DNA of 64,000 nt from Novosphingobium sp. G106 (GTDB taxonomy: Bacteria > Pseudomonadota > Alphaproteobacteria > Sphingomonadales > Sphingomonadaceae), in NCBI RefSeq assembly GCF_019075875.1, contig NZ_JAHOOZ010000001.1, positions 558,001 to 622,000 on the forward strand, given 5' to 3'. Positions 7,973-15,497 of this stretch are shown here, one piece after another. How positions within the stretch are numbered: the stretch's first letter is position 1; every line of letters begins with the position of its first letter. A model generated the notes under the pieces. The model did no database searches, had not been told where the DNA came from, and saw nothing but the letters and a program-made list of their open reading frames with translations. A program made the translations under genes and the position numbers.

Positions 7973-8179
7973 ATGCAAATTCTCGTCCGCGACAACAATG
8001 TCGACCAGGCCCTGCGCGCGCTCAAGAAGAAGCTGCAGCGTGAGGGCGTGTACCGCGAGATGAAGCTGCGCCGTCACTACGAGAAGCCCTCCGAGAAGCG
8101 CGCCCGCGAAAAGGCCGCGGCCGTCCGCCGCGCCCGCAAGCTGGAGCGCAAGCGGCTGGAGCGCGACGGCGTCAAGTAG
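7973..8179 (+). CDS. rpsU: 30S ribosomal protein S21
   Basis: A 68-residue, very basic protein starting [19 protein letters not shown], the classic S21 N-terminus, followed by [21 protein letters not shown]21 sits on the 30S platform near the 3' end of 16S rRNA and helps initiation. The ATG at 7973 has GAGGTG nine bases upstream; the frame extends further upstream but without S21 character. It has its own leader of about 290 bases and a strong terminator after it, so it is probably monocistronic. Confidence 0.97.
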   Translation: MQILVRDNNVDQALRALKKKLQREGVYREMKLRRHYEKPSEKRAREKAAAVRRARKLERKRLERDGVK

Positions 8180-8246
8180 GTTGCTGGTGGCAAGCCTTCC
8201 GCAGGTTTGCCAGCAAGCTTGAACCACGCCTTGCGATACGCCATGA

Positions 8247-8276
8247 GGGCGCGGAATCACGTTCCGCGCCCTTTTT
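8247..8276 (+). terminator. Rho-independent terminator after rpsU
   Basis: A perfect 10-bp GC-rich stem (GGGCGCGGAA at 8247-8256, TTCCGCGCCC at 8262-8271) with a five-base loop, followed by a run of five T. This is a textbook intrinsic terminator on the plus strand, 67 bases after the rpsU stop. Confidence 0.92.
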
Positions 8277-8316
8277 GCTGCCTTTCAGGCACGAGATGTC
8301 TTTTCAGGATAGCCAG

Positions 8317-8898
8317 ATGACCGAGATCACCCGCGTTCCTCTTCAGCCCATCGCCAAGGGCTCGCTCACCAAGATCTGGCTCGGCGTCGCCGCTGCCGCG
8401 CTCGCCGCCGGCGGGATCGCCTGGGCGGCCATGCCGCCGCGCGTCGATATCGACACGATCACCAAGGGCGCGGGGCCTTCGCCGACGCTGACCGACGTCG
8501 CGCTGATCAACTACAAGGGCACGCTGCCCGACGGGAAGGTGTTCGACCAGCAGCAGAACGCCGTGTTCCCGCTGCAGGGCGTGATCCCGGGCTTCACCAA
8601 GGCGCTCGAGCAGATGCAGAAGGGCGGCAAGTACACGGTCCATATCCCGTCCGAGCTCGCCTATGGCGCCAAGGGCGCGGGCGAGATCCCGCCGAACACC
8701 GATCTGACTTTCGAGATCGAGCTGCGCGACTTCATCAGCGGCCAGGAATACCAGCGCCAGATGCAGATGATGCAGCAGATGCAACAGATGCAGCAAGGCG
8801 GCGGCGCGCCGCACGGTGCCCCCGGCGGCATGCCTCCGGGCGGAATCCCCGAGGGCATCCCTGGTGGCGCTGGGCCCGAGGGTGCGCCGCATCCCTAA
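8317..8898 (+). CDS. FKBP-type peptidyl-prolyl isomerase, membrane-anchored, with Met/Gln- and Gly/Pro-rich tail
   Basis: About 193 residues. A hydrophobic helix at residues 19-37 is probably an uncleaved membrane anchor placing the rest in the periplasm. The FKBP domain follows: VALINYKGTLPDGKVFD, then VIPGFTKALEQMQKGGKYT and IPSELAYGAKG, the conserved active-site elements. After the domain come a Met/Gln run (MQMMQQMQQMQQ) and a Gly/Pro-rich end. The enzyme speeds proline isomerisation in exported proteins. The start is uncertain: ATG 8317 has AGGA upstream, ATG 8296 adds seven residues. It lies 32 bases before gatC. Confidence 0.88.
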   Translation: MTEITRVPLQPIAKGSLTKIWLGVAAAALAAGGIAWAAMPPRVDIDTITKGAGPSPTLTDVALINYKGTLPDGKVFDQQQNAVFPLQGVIPGFTKALEQMQKGGKYTVHIPSELAYGAKGAGEIPPNTDLTFEIELRDFISGQEYQRQMQMMQQMQQMQQGGGAPHGAPGGMPPGGIPEGIPGGAGPEGAPHP

Positions 8899-8930
8899 TC
8901 CGTTTCGCAGCTTAGATTGAAGGTACAGCC

Positions 8931-9233
8931 ATGTCGGTCGATACAGCCACCGTGGCCAAGATCGCCGCTCTCGCCCGCATCAAAGTGAGCGAGGCGGAAG
9001 TCGCGGCCATGGTCCCCGAACTCAACGGAATCCTCGCCTGGGTGGAACAGCTCGGCGAAGTCGACGTCACCGGCGTCGAACCGATGACCGCGGTCATCGA
9101 GAACCATCTGCGCCTGCGCGAGGACGTGATCGACGCCGATCCGCTGACCGGCGGCAACAAGCGCGACGCAGTCCTGGCCAATGCCCCCGCCGCCGAGCAT
9201 GGCTTCTTCGGCGTGCCGAAAGTGATCGAATGA
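8931..9233 (+). CDS. gatC: Asp-tRNA(Asn)/Glu-tRNA(Gln) amidotransferase subunit C
   Basis: A 100-residue GatC, the small subunit that ties GatA to GatB. It begins [19 protein letters not shown], the usual GatC helix, and contains [13 protein letters not shown] and LREDVID, conserved near the C-terminus. Its stop overlaps the gatA start by four bases (ATGA at 9230-9233), which should balance subunit production. The complex converts mischarged Glu-tRNA(Gln) and Asp-tRNA(Asn) to the amidated forms. Confidence 0.95.
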   Translation: MSVDTATVAKIAALARIKVSEAEVAAMVPELNGILAWVEQLGEVDVTGVEPMTAVIENHLRLREDVIDADPLTGGNKRDAVLANAPAAEHGFFGVPKVIE

Positions 9234-10717
9234 CAGACCTGACCGAACTCGGCGTCGCCGCCATCCGCGAAGGCGTGGCCAAGGGCGATTTCAAAGCCGT
9301 CGAAGTGGCCGCGGCGTTCAACGCCAACGTCGCCGCCGCCCAGCAGGCGCTCAACGCCTTCATCGTGCCGACGCCCGAAAAGGCGCTCGAAGCCGCGAGC
9401 AAGGTCGATGCCGACCGCGCCGCCGGCACGGCGCTGGGCAAGCTGGCCGGCGTGCCGATCGGCATGAAGGACCTCTTCGCGACCAAGGGCGTCCAGACTA
9501 CCGCGGCGAGCCACATCCTCGAAGGCTTCAAGCCCGAATACGAGTCCACCGTTTCGCAGAAGCTGTGGGACGCGGGCGCGGGCATGCTGGGCAAGCTCAA
9601 CCTCGACCAGTTCGCCATGGGCTCGTCGAACGAGACCAGCTATTTCGGCAATGTCATCTCGCCGTGGAAGCGCAACGACGGCGGCAATGCCTCGCTCGCC
9701 CCCGGGGGGTCCTCGGGCGGTTCGAGCGCGGCCGTCTCTGCGCGCCTCGCCCCCGCGGCGACGGGCACCGACACCGGCGGCTCGATCCGCCAGCCCGCGG
9801 CCTTCACCGGCATCGCCGGCATCAAGCCGACCTACGGCCGCTGCTCGCGCTGGGGCATCGTCGCTTTCGCCTCCTCGCTCGACCAGGCGGGCCCGATGGC
9901 GCGCGACGTGCGCGACTGCGCGATCATGCTCGAAGCGATGGCCGGTTTCGATCCCAAGGATTCGACCAGCCTCGACCTGCCGGTCCCGGCCTGGGAAGCA
10001 GGCCTCTCGGGCGACCTCAAGGGCAAGAAGGTCGGCATTCCGCGCGAATATCGCATGGACGGCACGGCCGACGAGATCGTCAAGTCGTGGGAGCAGGGCA
10101 TCGCCTGGCTCAAGGACGCCGGCGCCGAGATCGTCGACATCAGCCTGCCGCACACAAAATATGCGCTGCCGGCCTACTACATCATCGCGCCGGCAGAGGC
10201 CTCGTCGAACCTCGCGCGCTACGACGGCGTACGCTACGGCCTGCGCGACCTGCCTGATGGGGCCGGCCTGCAGGACATGTATGCCGCCACCCGCGCCGAG
10301 GGCTTCGGCGCCGAGGTCAAGCGCCGCATCCTGATCGGCACCTACGTGCTCTCGGCCGGCTTCTACGATGCCTATTACACCCAGGCTCAGAAGGTTAGGA
10401 CGCTTATCTCACGCGATTTCGCACAGGCCTGGAGCCAGTGCGACGTGATCCTCGCGCCGACCACGCCCAGCGCCTCCTTCGCGCTTGGCGAGAAGAGCGC
10501 CGATCCGCTTGAGATGTACCTCAACGACGTGTTCTCGGTCCCCGCGAGCCTCGCCGGCCTGCCGGCGATGTCGGTGCCGGCCGGTCTCAACCTTGAAGGC
10601 CTGCCGCTCGGTCTCCAGATCATCGGCAAGCCTTTCGACGAGCAGGGCGTGCTAAACGCCGGCCTCGCGATCGAGCAGCGGACTGGCTTTACCGCCAAGC
10701 CCGGGAAGTGGTGGTAA
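9230..10717 (+). CDS. gatA: Asp-tRNA(Asn)/Glu-tRNA(Gln) amidotransferase subunit A
   Basis: A 495-residue amidase-signature enzyme. The Ser-cisSer-Lys triad is visible: Lys80 in GMKDLF, the serine-rich loop GGSSGGSS near 159-166, and nucleophile Ser185 in [12 protein letters not shown]. GatA hydrolyses glutamine and passes ammonia to GatB. Length is normal for the family. It sits between gatC (4-base overlap) and gatB (one base gap), an intact gatCAB operon. Confidence 0.97.
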   Translation: MTDLTELGVAAIREGVAKGDFKAVEVAAAFNANVAAAQQALNAFIVPTPEKALEAASKVDADRAAGTALGKLAGVPIGMKDLFATKGVQTTAASHILEGFKPEYESTVSQKLWDAGAGMLGKLNLDQFAMGSSNETSYFGNVISPWKRNDGGNASLAPGGSSGGSSAAVSARLAPAATGTDTGGSIRQPAAFTGIAGIKPTYGRCSRWGIVAFASSLDQAGPMARDVRDCAIMLEAMAGFDPKDSTSLDLPVPAWEAGLSGDLKGKKVGIPREYRMDGTADEIVKSWEQGIAWLKDAGAEIVDISLPHTKYALPAYYIIAPAEASSNLARYDGVRYGLRDLPDGAGLQDMYAATRAEGFGAEVKRRILIGTYVLSAGFYDAYYTQAQKVRTLISRDFAQAWSQCDVILAPTTPSASFALGEKSADPLEMYLNDVFSVPASLAGLPAMSVPAGLNLEGLPLGLQIIGKPFDEQGVLNAGLAIEQRTGFTAKPGKWW

Positions 10718-10718
10718 C

Positions 10719-12215
10719 ATGAGCGAATATCGCATCCAGGGCGCAACCGGTGACTGGGAGGTCGTGATCGGCCTCGAGGTCCACGCGCAGGTCGTCTCGA
10801 AGTCGAAGCTGTTCTCGGGTTCGGCTACCGAATTCGGCGCCGAGCCCAATTCGCAGGTGTCGCTGGTCGACGCGGCGATGCCCGGCATGCTGCCCGTGCT
10901 GAACAAGGAGTGCATCCGCCAGGCGGTGCGCACCGGCATGGCGATCAATGCGCCGATCAACAAGTGGTCGCGCTTCGATCGCAAGAACTACTTCTACGCC
11001 GATCTGCCGCAGGGCTATCAGATCAGCCAGCTCTACCACCCGCTGGTGGGCGAGGGGCAGATCGACATCGTCCTCGACGAGAAGAACCCCGACACCTCGA
11101 CCAAGCAGATCGGCATCGAGCGCATCCACGTCGAGCAGGACGCGGGCAAGCTGATGCACGATCAGCACCCGACGATGTCCTATGTCGACCTCAACCGCTC
11201 GGGCGTGGCGCTGATGGAGATCGTCAGTCGGCCGGACATGCGTTCGCCTGCTGAAGCAGGGGCTTACCTGCGTAAGCTCAGGACGATCCTGCGATATGTC
11301 GGCTCGTGCGACGGCAATATGGAAGAAGGCTCGATGCGCGCCGACGTCAACGTCAGCGTGCGCAAGCCCGGTGACGAGTTCGGCACACGGACCGAAACGA
11401 AGAACGTCAATTCGGTGCGCTTCGTCATGGCCGTGGTCGAGCAGGAAGCCCGCCGCCAAGTCGACCTGATCGAGGACGGCGGCAGGGTCGTCCAGGAAAC
11501 CCGGCTCTACGATCCCGACCGCAACGAGACCCGTTCGATGCGCTCGAAGGAAGACGCGCACGACTACCGCTACTTCCCCGATCCCGACCTTCTGCCGCTC
11601 GAGCTCGACGATGCCTTCCTCGAGGACTGCCGCGCCAGCCTGCCGGAATTGCCCGACGCCAAGCGCGGCCGTTACGAGACCGCGCTGGGCCTGAGCGCCT
11701 ACAACGCCAACATCCTCACTGCCGAGGCCGAGACCGCGCGTTGGTTCGAGGCGCTGCTGGCGGAGAGCGAAGCGAAGCAGGGCAAGTCGGGCGCCGATGT
11801 CGCCAAGCAGGCGGCCAACTGGCTGACCTCGGAACTCTTCGGCGCGCTCAACCGGCTTGGCAAAGACCTTGAGACTTCACCGGTAAGTCCTTCGCAGGCG
11901 GCGGAATTGCTTGCGCTCGTTGCTGACAGCACGATCTCGGGCACGATCGCCAAGCAGGTCTTCGAGAAGATGCTCGAAACCGGTGATGGCGCTGCCGTAA
12001 TCGTCGAGCGCGAAGGCCTCAAGCAGACCTCCGACACCGGCGCGATCGATGCCGCCGTGGCCAAGGTCCTCGCCGACAACGCCGACAAGGTCGAGCAGTA
12101 CAAGGGCGGCAAGGAAGCCCTGTTCGGCTTCTTCGTCGGCCAGACGATGAAGGCGATGCAGGGCAAGGGCAACCCGCAGCTGGTCAACGAAGCGATCAAG
12201 AAGGCTCTGGGCTGA
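10719..12215 (+). CDS. gatB: Asp-tRNA(Asn)/Glu-tRNA(Gln) amidotransferase subunit B
   Basis: A 498-residue GatB. The start region has [10 protein letters not shown], followed by the family signature [14 protein letters not shown] near residues 156-169 and a C-terminal YqeY-like helical tail domain that grips the tRNA. It activates the misacylated tRNA carboxylate with ATP and adds ammonia delivered from GatA. It starts one base after the gatA stop. Confidence 0.97.
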   Translation: MSEYRIQGATGDWEVVIGLEVHAQVVSKSKLFSGSATEFGAEPNSQVSLVDAAMPGMLPVLNKECIRQAVRTGMAINAPINKWSRFDRKNYFYADLPQGYQISQLYHPLVGEGQIDIVLDEKNPDTSTKQIGIERIHVEQDAGKLMHDQHPTMSYVDLNRSGVALMEIVSRPDMRSPAEAGAYLRKLRTILRYVGSCDGNMEEGSMRADVNVSVRKPGDEFGTRTETKNVNSVRFVMAVVEQEARRQVDLIEDGGRVVQETRLYDPDRNETRSMRSKEDAHDYRYFPDPDLLPLELDDAFLEDCRASLPELPDAKRGRYETALGLSAYNANILTAEAETARWFEALLAESEAKQGKSGADVAKQAANWLTSELFGALNRLGKDLETSPVSPSQAAELLALVADSTISGTIAKQVFEKMLETGDGAAVIVEREGLKQTSDTGAIDAAVAKVLADNADKVEQYKGGKEALFGFFVGQTMKAMQGKGNPQLVNEAIKKALG

Positions 12216-12314
12216 GCGATTGATCCATTTTGGCTGCAATTGTTCGCGCTTGTCATTGTTTCGCTAGACGCACTCGTTAACCATTCCGCCCAGGGGTAGT
12301 CTTTGGGGGGATTG

Positions 12315-13208
12315 ATGCGGAGAATCGCGCTTGTGGGCGCCATGTGTGCAACCGTGCTTCAGCCGGTTGCCGCGATGGCCGGTACCAAGGATTTTGCCCT
12401 TCAGGGATATGCGCTTCCGGCCGACAAGCCGGTGACGATCGTGCTGATGCGGCCGGACGTTTCTGTCGGCGAGCTGACCGCGGGCGGCTTGCCCCAGCCG
12501 AACGCCGATTGGACAAAGTCGGCGCGCGAGCAGATCGAGAAGGCGCTGACCGCCGAGATGTCGGAGCGCCAGCTCAACTTCTCCAGCATGGAGCAGCGGA
12601 TATCCGACTATAACCAGCAAAAGGCGGCGGTGGCCCAGCGCTGCGCCGCAGTACCTGCCGAGGCCGCCGTTCCCGCGCCGACCATTCCGGCCGAATGCGC
12701 TGCACCGGTACCAGCACCGGCATCGGCCGACGCCGATCCCGAGCTGACCGTCTCCGAATACAACGCGCTGCATGGCGCGGTGGTACAGGCGGTCCTTGCC
12801 CACAAGTATGGAATGGGCGCCGGCAAGCTGCCGACCAAGAAGGAAAACTTCTCCTACACGCTGGGGCCGGGCGCCGGGACGCTGGGACAGCTCGCCGGAG
12901 CGAACTACGGCCTCTTCGTCATGACCAATGACCAGTTCGCCAGCGACGGCCGCAAGGCGATGCAGGTGATGGGCGCGCTGGGATGCATCATCGGCGCCTG
13001 CATGATCGTGAGAGGCGGCGTCCATGTCGCCTACGTTTCGCTGGTCGAACTCGATTCGGGCAATATCGTCTGGTTCAACGTGCTACGCGGATCGGACGGC
13101 GACGTGCGCGAGGCGGAGGGCGCCCGCACGATGGTCCGCTCGATCATGGCCGGCATGCCCACCCGGCCCGGAGAGTTGCGAACGGCCGCGGTCGCGAAAA
13201 GCCGCTGA
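12315..13208 (+). CDS. exported protein of unknown function, first gene of an M48 cassette
   Basis: A 297-residue protein with a signal peptide (hydrophobic residues 4-20, likely cut after AAMA). The mature protein has a coiled, Ala/Pro-rich middle (VPAEAAVPAPTIPAECAAPV) and a C-terminal domain with hydrophobic GALGCIIGACMIV and then YVSLVELDSGNIVWFN, a strand pattern seen in surface or envelope proteins that report on something at the membrane. No known family was recognised. The ATG at 12315 follows a G-rich stretch; an in-frame TTG lies at 12303. The stop is eight bases before the M48 protease start, so they are co-transcribed. Confidence 0.72.
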   Translation: MRRIALVGAMCATVLQPVAAMAGTKDFALQGYALPADKPVTIVLMRPDVSVGELTAGGLPQPNADWTKSAREQIEKALTAEMSERQLNFSSMEQRISDYNQQKAAVAQRCAAVPAEAAVPAPTIPAECAAPVPAPASADADPELTVSEYNALHGAVVQAVLAHKYGMGAGKLPTKKENFSYTLGPGAGTLGQLAGANYGLFVMTNDQFASDGRKAMQVMGALGCIIGACMIVRGGVHVAYVSLVELDSGNIVWFNVLRGSDGDVREAEGARTMVRSIMAGMPTRPGELRTAAVAKSR

Positions 13209-13216
13209 CCAGGGCG

Positions 13217-14413
13217 ATGGCGCGCCTGGAGACCCGCGGGAGGCTGGCCGCCGCCATGGCGATGCTGGCGCTTGCCCAGCCTGCTGCCGCCGAGCCGCCT
13301 GCGGTTCCCCCGACGCCGGCGCCAGCCGCGACTGCCGAGTACCAACTCTACCAGCCACAGGATGCCGACGAGCGCGGATTGTGGATGACCGTGGACGAGG
13401 CCGAGCGCAGTCTGCGCAACTCGCCTTCGGTAATCCGTGACCCGGCGCTCAACGCCTACGTGCGCGGCGTGTTATGCAAGACGGTCGGCGCGGATCGCTG
13501 CCGCAACGTCCGGCTCTACATCGTCCGCACGCCGCAGTTCAATGCGACCATGGCCCCGAACGGGATGATGGAGGTCTGGTCCGGCCTGCTGCTGCGCACG
13601 CAGAACGAGGCGCAGCTCGCCGCGGTGCTGGGGCACGAATATACCCATTTCGAGAAGCGCCACACGGTCAAGCTGTTCCGCGACATCAAGGCAAAGACCG
13701 ATGCGGCGAGCTTCCTCAGCCTGATTCCCTATGCCGGGATCGCCGGCCTGGCGATGGTCAGTTCGGTTTTCGGCTTCTCGCGCGATATGGAGCGCGAAGC
13801 GGATACCGGCGGCCTCGCGAAGATGGCCGATGCAGGCTATGACACGCGCGAAGCGGCGACCGTCTGGGAGCGTCTTCGCGAAGAAATGGACGCCACGGCC
13901 GTGGCCCGGAATACCAAGTCGCGCAAGGACAAGAACGGCGGCCTGTTCGCCACGCATCCGCCCTCCGCCGAACGCGTCGAGAACCTGCGCGCTGCCGCCG
14001 CCGCCAATCCGGGCGTGGCCGGCGCGAACGATGCCGAAGCCTATCGCCATGCGCTGGCGCCGCTGTGGCCGGCCTTCGTCGACGACCAGCTCAAGCTCAA
14101 CGATTTCGGCGCGAGCGAATATCTGCTGACCAGCCTTGCTTCTGCAGGGTGGACTCCCGCGCTGCTCTATGCGCGCGGCGAGCTGTACCGCCGCCGCGCG
14201 CTTCCCGGAGACCTGGAAAAAGCCGTGGGCTTCTACGGCGAGGCGGTAGCCGCAGGCGGGACGATGCCGGAATTGTGGCGCGGACGGGGAATGGCGCTGC
14301 AGAAACTCGGCCAGGCCGACGCCGGCCGCGCCGACCTGCGCGAATATCTGCGCCGCGCGCCCTCGGCGCCCGACAAACCGATGATTGCTATGCTTGCTGG
14401 AGAAGGATCATGA
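13217..14413 (+). CDS. M48-family zinc metalloprotease with C-terminal TPR-like region
   Basis: A 398-residue exported protease. The signal peptide spans about residues 9-25. The zinc site is HEYTH (His140, Glu141, His144), with the third ligand Glu192 in MEREAD, as in BepA/LoiP-type M48 enzymes. A hydrophobic patch near 163-186 lies between them. The C-terminal ~130 residues are helical and resemble TPR repeats (LLYARGELYRRRALPGDLEKAVGFYGEAV), as in BepA, which maintains outer-membrane proteins. A periplasmic role is inferred. The stop overlaps the next gene by four bases (ATGA). Confidence 0.87.
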   Translation: MARLETRGRLAAAMAMLALAQPAAAEPPAVPPTPAPAATAEYQLYQPQDADERGLWMTVDEAERSLRNSPSVIRDPALNAYVRGVLCKTVGADRCRNVRLYIVRTPQFNATMAPNGMMEVWSGLLLRTQNEAQLAAVLGHEYTHFEKRHTVKLFRDIKAKTDAASFLSLIPYAGIAGLAMVSSVFGFSRDMEREADTGGLAKMADAGYDTREAATVWERLREEMDATAVARNTKSRKDKNGGLFATHPPSAERVENLRAAAAANPGVAGANDAEAYRHALAPLWPAFVDDQLKLNDFGASEYLLTSLASAGWTPALLYARGELYRRRALPGDLEKAVGFYGEAVAAGGTMPELWRGRGMALQKLGQADAGRADLREYLRRAPSAPDKPMIAMLAGEGS

Positions 14414-15006
14414 GGAAGCTTCACATCTCCATCGCGGCGGCCACGCTGCTTGGCTTGTCGGCTACGCCTGCCATGGCCGGATGGAAAGTCGTCCCGCACG
14501 GCATGGCAACGGCGGTTGCCAAAAGCACCCTTCGGGTCACGCCGGGCGAGGACTGGAACCAGAGCTCCGTGCGGCCGGTTAAGCAGAGCGAGGTCTGGAC
14601 GCTCGACGGAGACTCGCTCAACCAGCTCTATTTCGTCTCCGGCCTCGCCGCCGGCGGCACCCTGCTGCGCGACTCAAACAAGAAGAGCCGGCCGCTACCG
14701 AAGATGAACGGTGCGATGCAACTCGCGGACATTCCGGAATTCTTCGAAAGCTCGTGGCGGCTGGGCTTGAACACCTCGCTGTTCGAGATGGGCGCAATCG
14801 AGCCAACCAAGCTCGACGGGCACGACGCCGTTCGATTTGCCTATCAGTATACGGTCCAGGGAGAAATGCTGACTCGCAAGGGCATTGCGGTCGGCACCGT
14901 CGTCAAAGGGCAGCTCTATCTGATCAATTTCGTTGCACCGTCGACCTATTATTTCGATCGTGACAGATCGAAGGCGCAGGCGATCTTCGATAGCGCCAGA
15001 CTTTAG
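14410..15006 (+). CDS. exported protein of unknown function, last gene of the M48 cassette
   Basis: A 198-residue protein with a signal peptide (hydrophobic residues 7-22, likely cleavage after AMAG or nearby). The mature part is probably beta-rich: WKVVPHGMATAVAKSTLRVTP, then HDAVRFAYQYTVQGEML and GQLYLINFVAPSTYYFD. No enzyme motif or family was recognised. Its start overlaps the M48 stop, so translation is coupled and a joint job with the protease is likely, either as substrate adaptor or client. Confidence 0.7.
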   Translation: MRKLHISIAAATLLGLSATPAMAGWKVVPHGMATAVAKSTLRVTPGEDWNQSSVRPVKQSEVWTLDGDSLNQLYFVSGLAAGGTLLRDSNKKSRPLPKMNGAMQLADIPEFFESSWRLGLNTSLFEMGAIEPTKLDGHDAVRFAYQYTVQGEMLTRKGIAVGTVVKGQLYLINFVAPSTYYFDRDRSKAQAIFDSARL

Positions 15007-15025
15007 GGGCATATCGTCCGGCATC

Positions 15026-15057
15026 CCAGCCGGCCCTTCCTGCGAGGAGCCGGCTGG
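15026..15057 (+). terminator. hairpin between convergent genes, possible terminator
   Basis: A perfect 9-bp stem (CCAGCCGGC at 15026-15034, GCCGGCTGG at 15049-15057) lies between the plus-strand M48 cassette and the minus-strand gene ending at 15146. There is no clear U-tract on either side, so termination is plausible but not proven. Confidence 0.45.
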
Positions 15058-15145
15058 CAAACCAGGACGCTTTAGATCAAGATAATCATTCTCGGGACGG
15101 GCGATTTTCTTATCGCCAGGCAAAAGCACGCCAGCCCGGGTGAAC

Positions 15146-15448
15146 TCAGCCCGCGCGCGTGCCCGACATTGCCATCGAGCCGAACATGCCGGCCTTGATC
15201 GAGCCGCTGATCGCGTCGCCCTCCACCGTCGCATCGCATTCGAGCGTCATCGGCATCGGCACTTTCATGTCCATCGTCCAGGTGGCGGTGTCGCCGGCGA
15301 TCTTGCCGTCGGTGATGTCCATCGAACCCATCATGTCGCTGGTGACGCTGCCGGTGAAGCTGTCGCCCGCCGGATTGATGGTCAGCTTGCCCTTCTGGTC
15401 GCCCATCGGGGTCTTGATCGTGACGTCATAAGTTCCGGCAACGGACAT
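15146..15448 (-). CDS. small beta-rich protein with internal repeat, function unknown
   Basis: A 100-residue protein rich in Gly, Thr, Asp and Met with alternating polar and hydrophobic residues, suggesting a small beta-barrel or sandwich. Two related units are visible: FTGSVTSDMMGSMDITDGKI and ISGSIKAGMFGSMAMSGTRA. There is no signal peptide or cysteine apart from one in LECDATV. The ATG at 15448 has a strong AGGAGGAG site. It follows the M16 peptidase gene on the same strand with a 49-base gap. Family not recognised by name. Confidence 0.75.
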   Translation of the reverse strand: MSVAGTYDVTIKTPMGDQKGKLTINPAGDSFTGSVTSDMMGSMDITDGKIAGDTATWTMDMKVPMPMTLECDATVEGDAISGSIKAGMFGSMAMSGTRAG

Positions 15449-15497
15449 GGGTATTCTCCTCCTGCTGGGGGCAGTTGTGTCGCCTTGTGCGCCGAAG

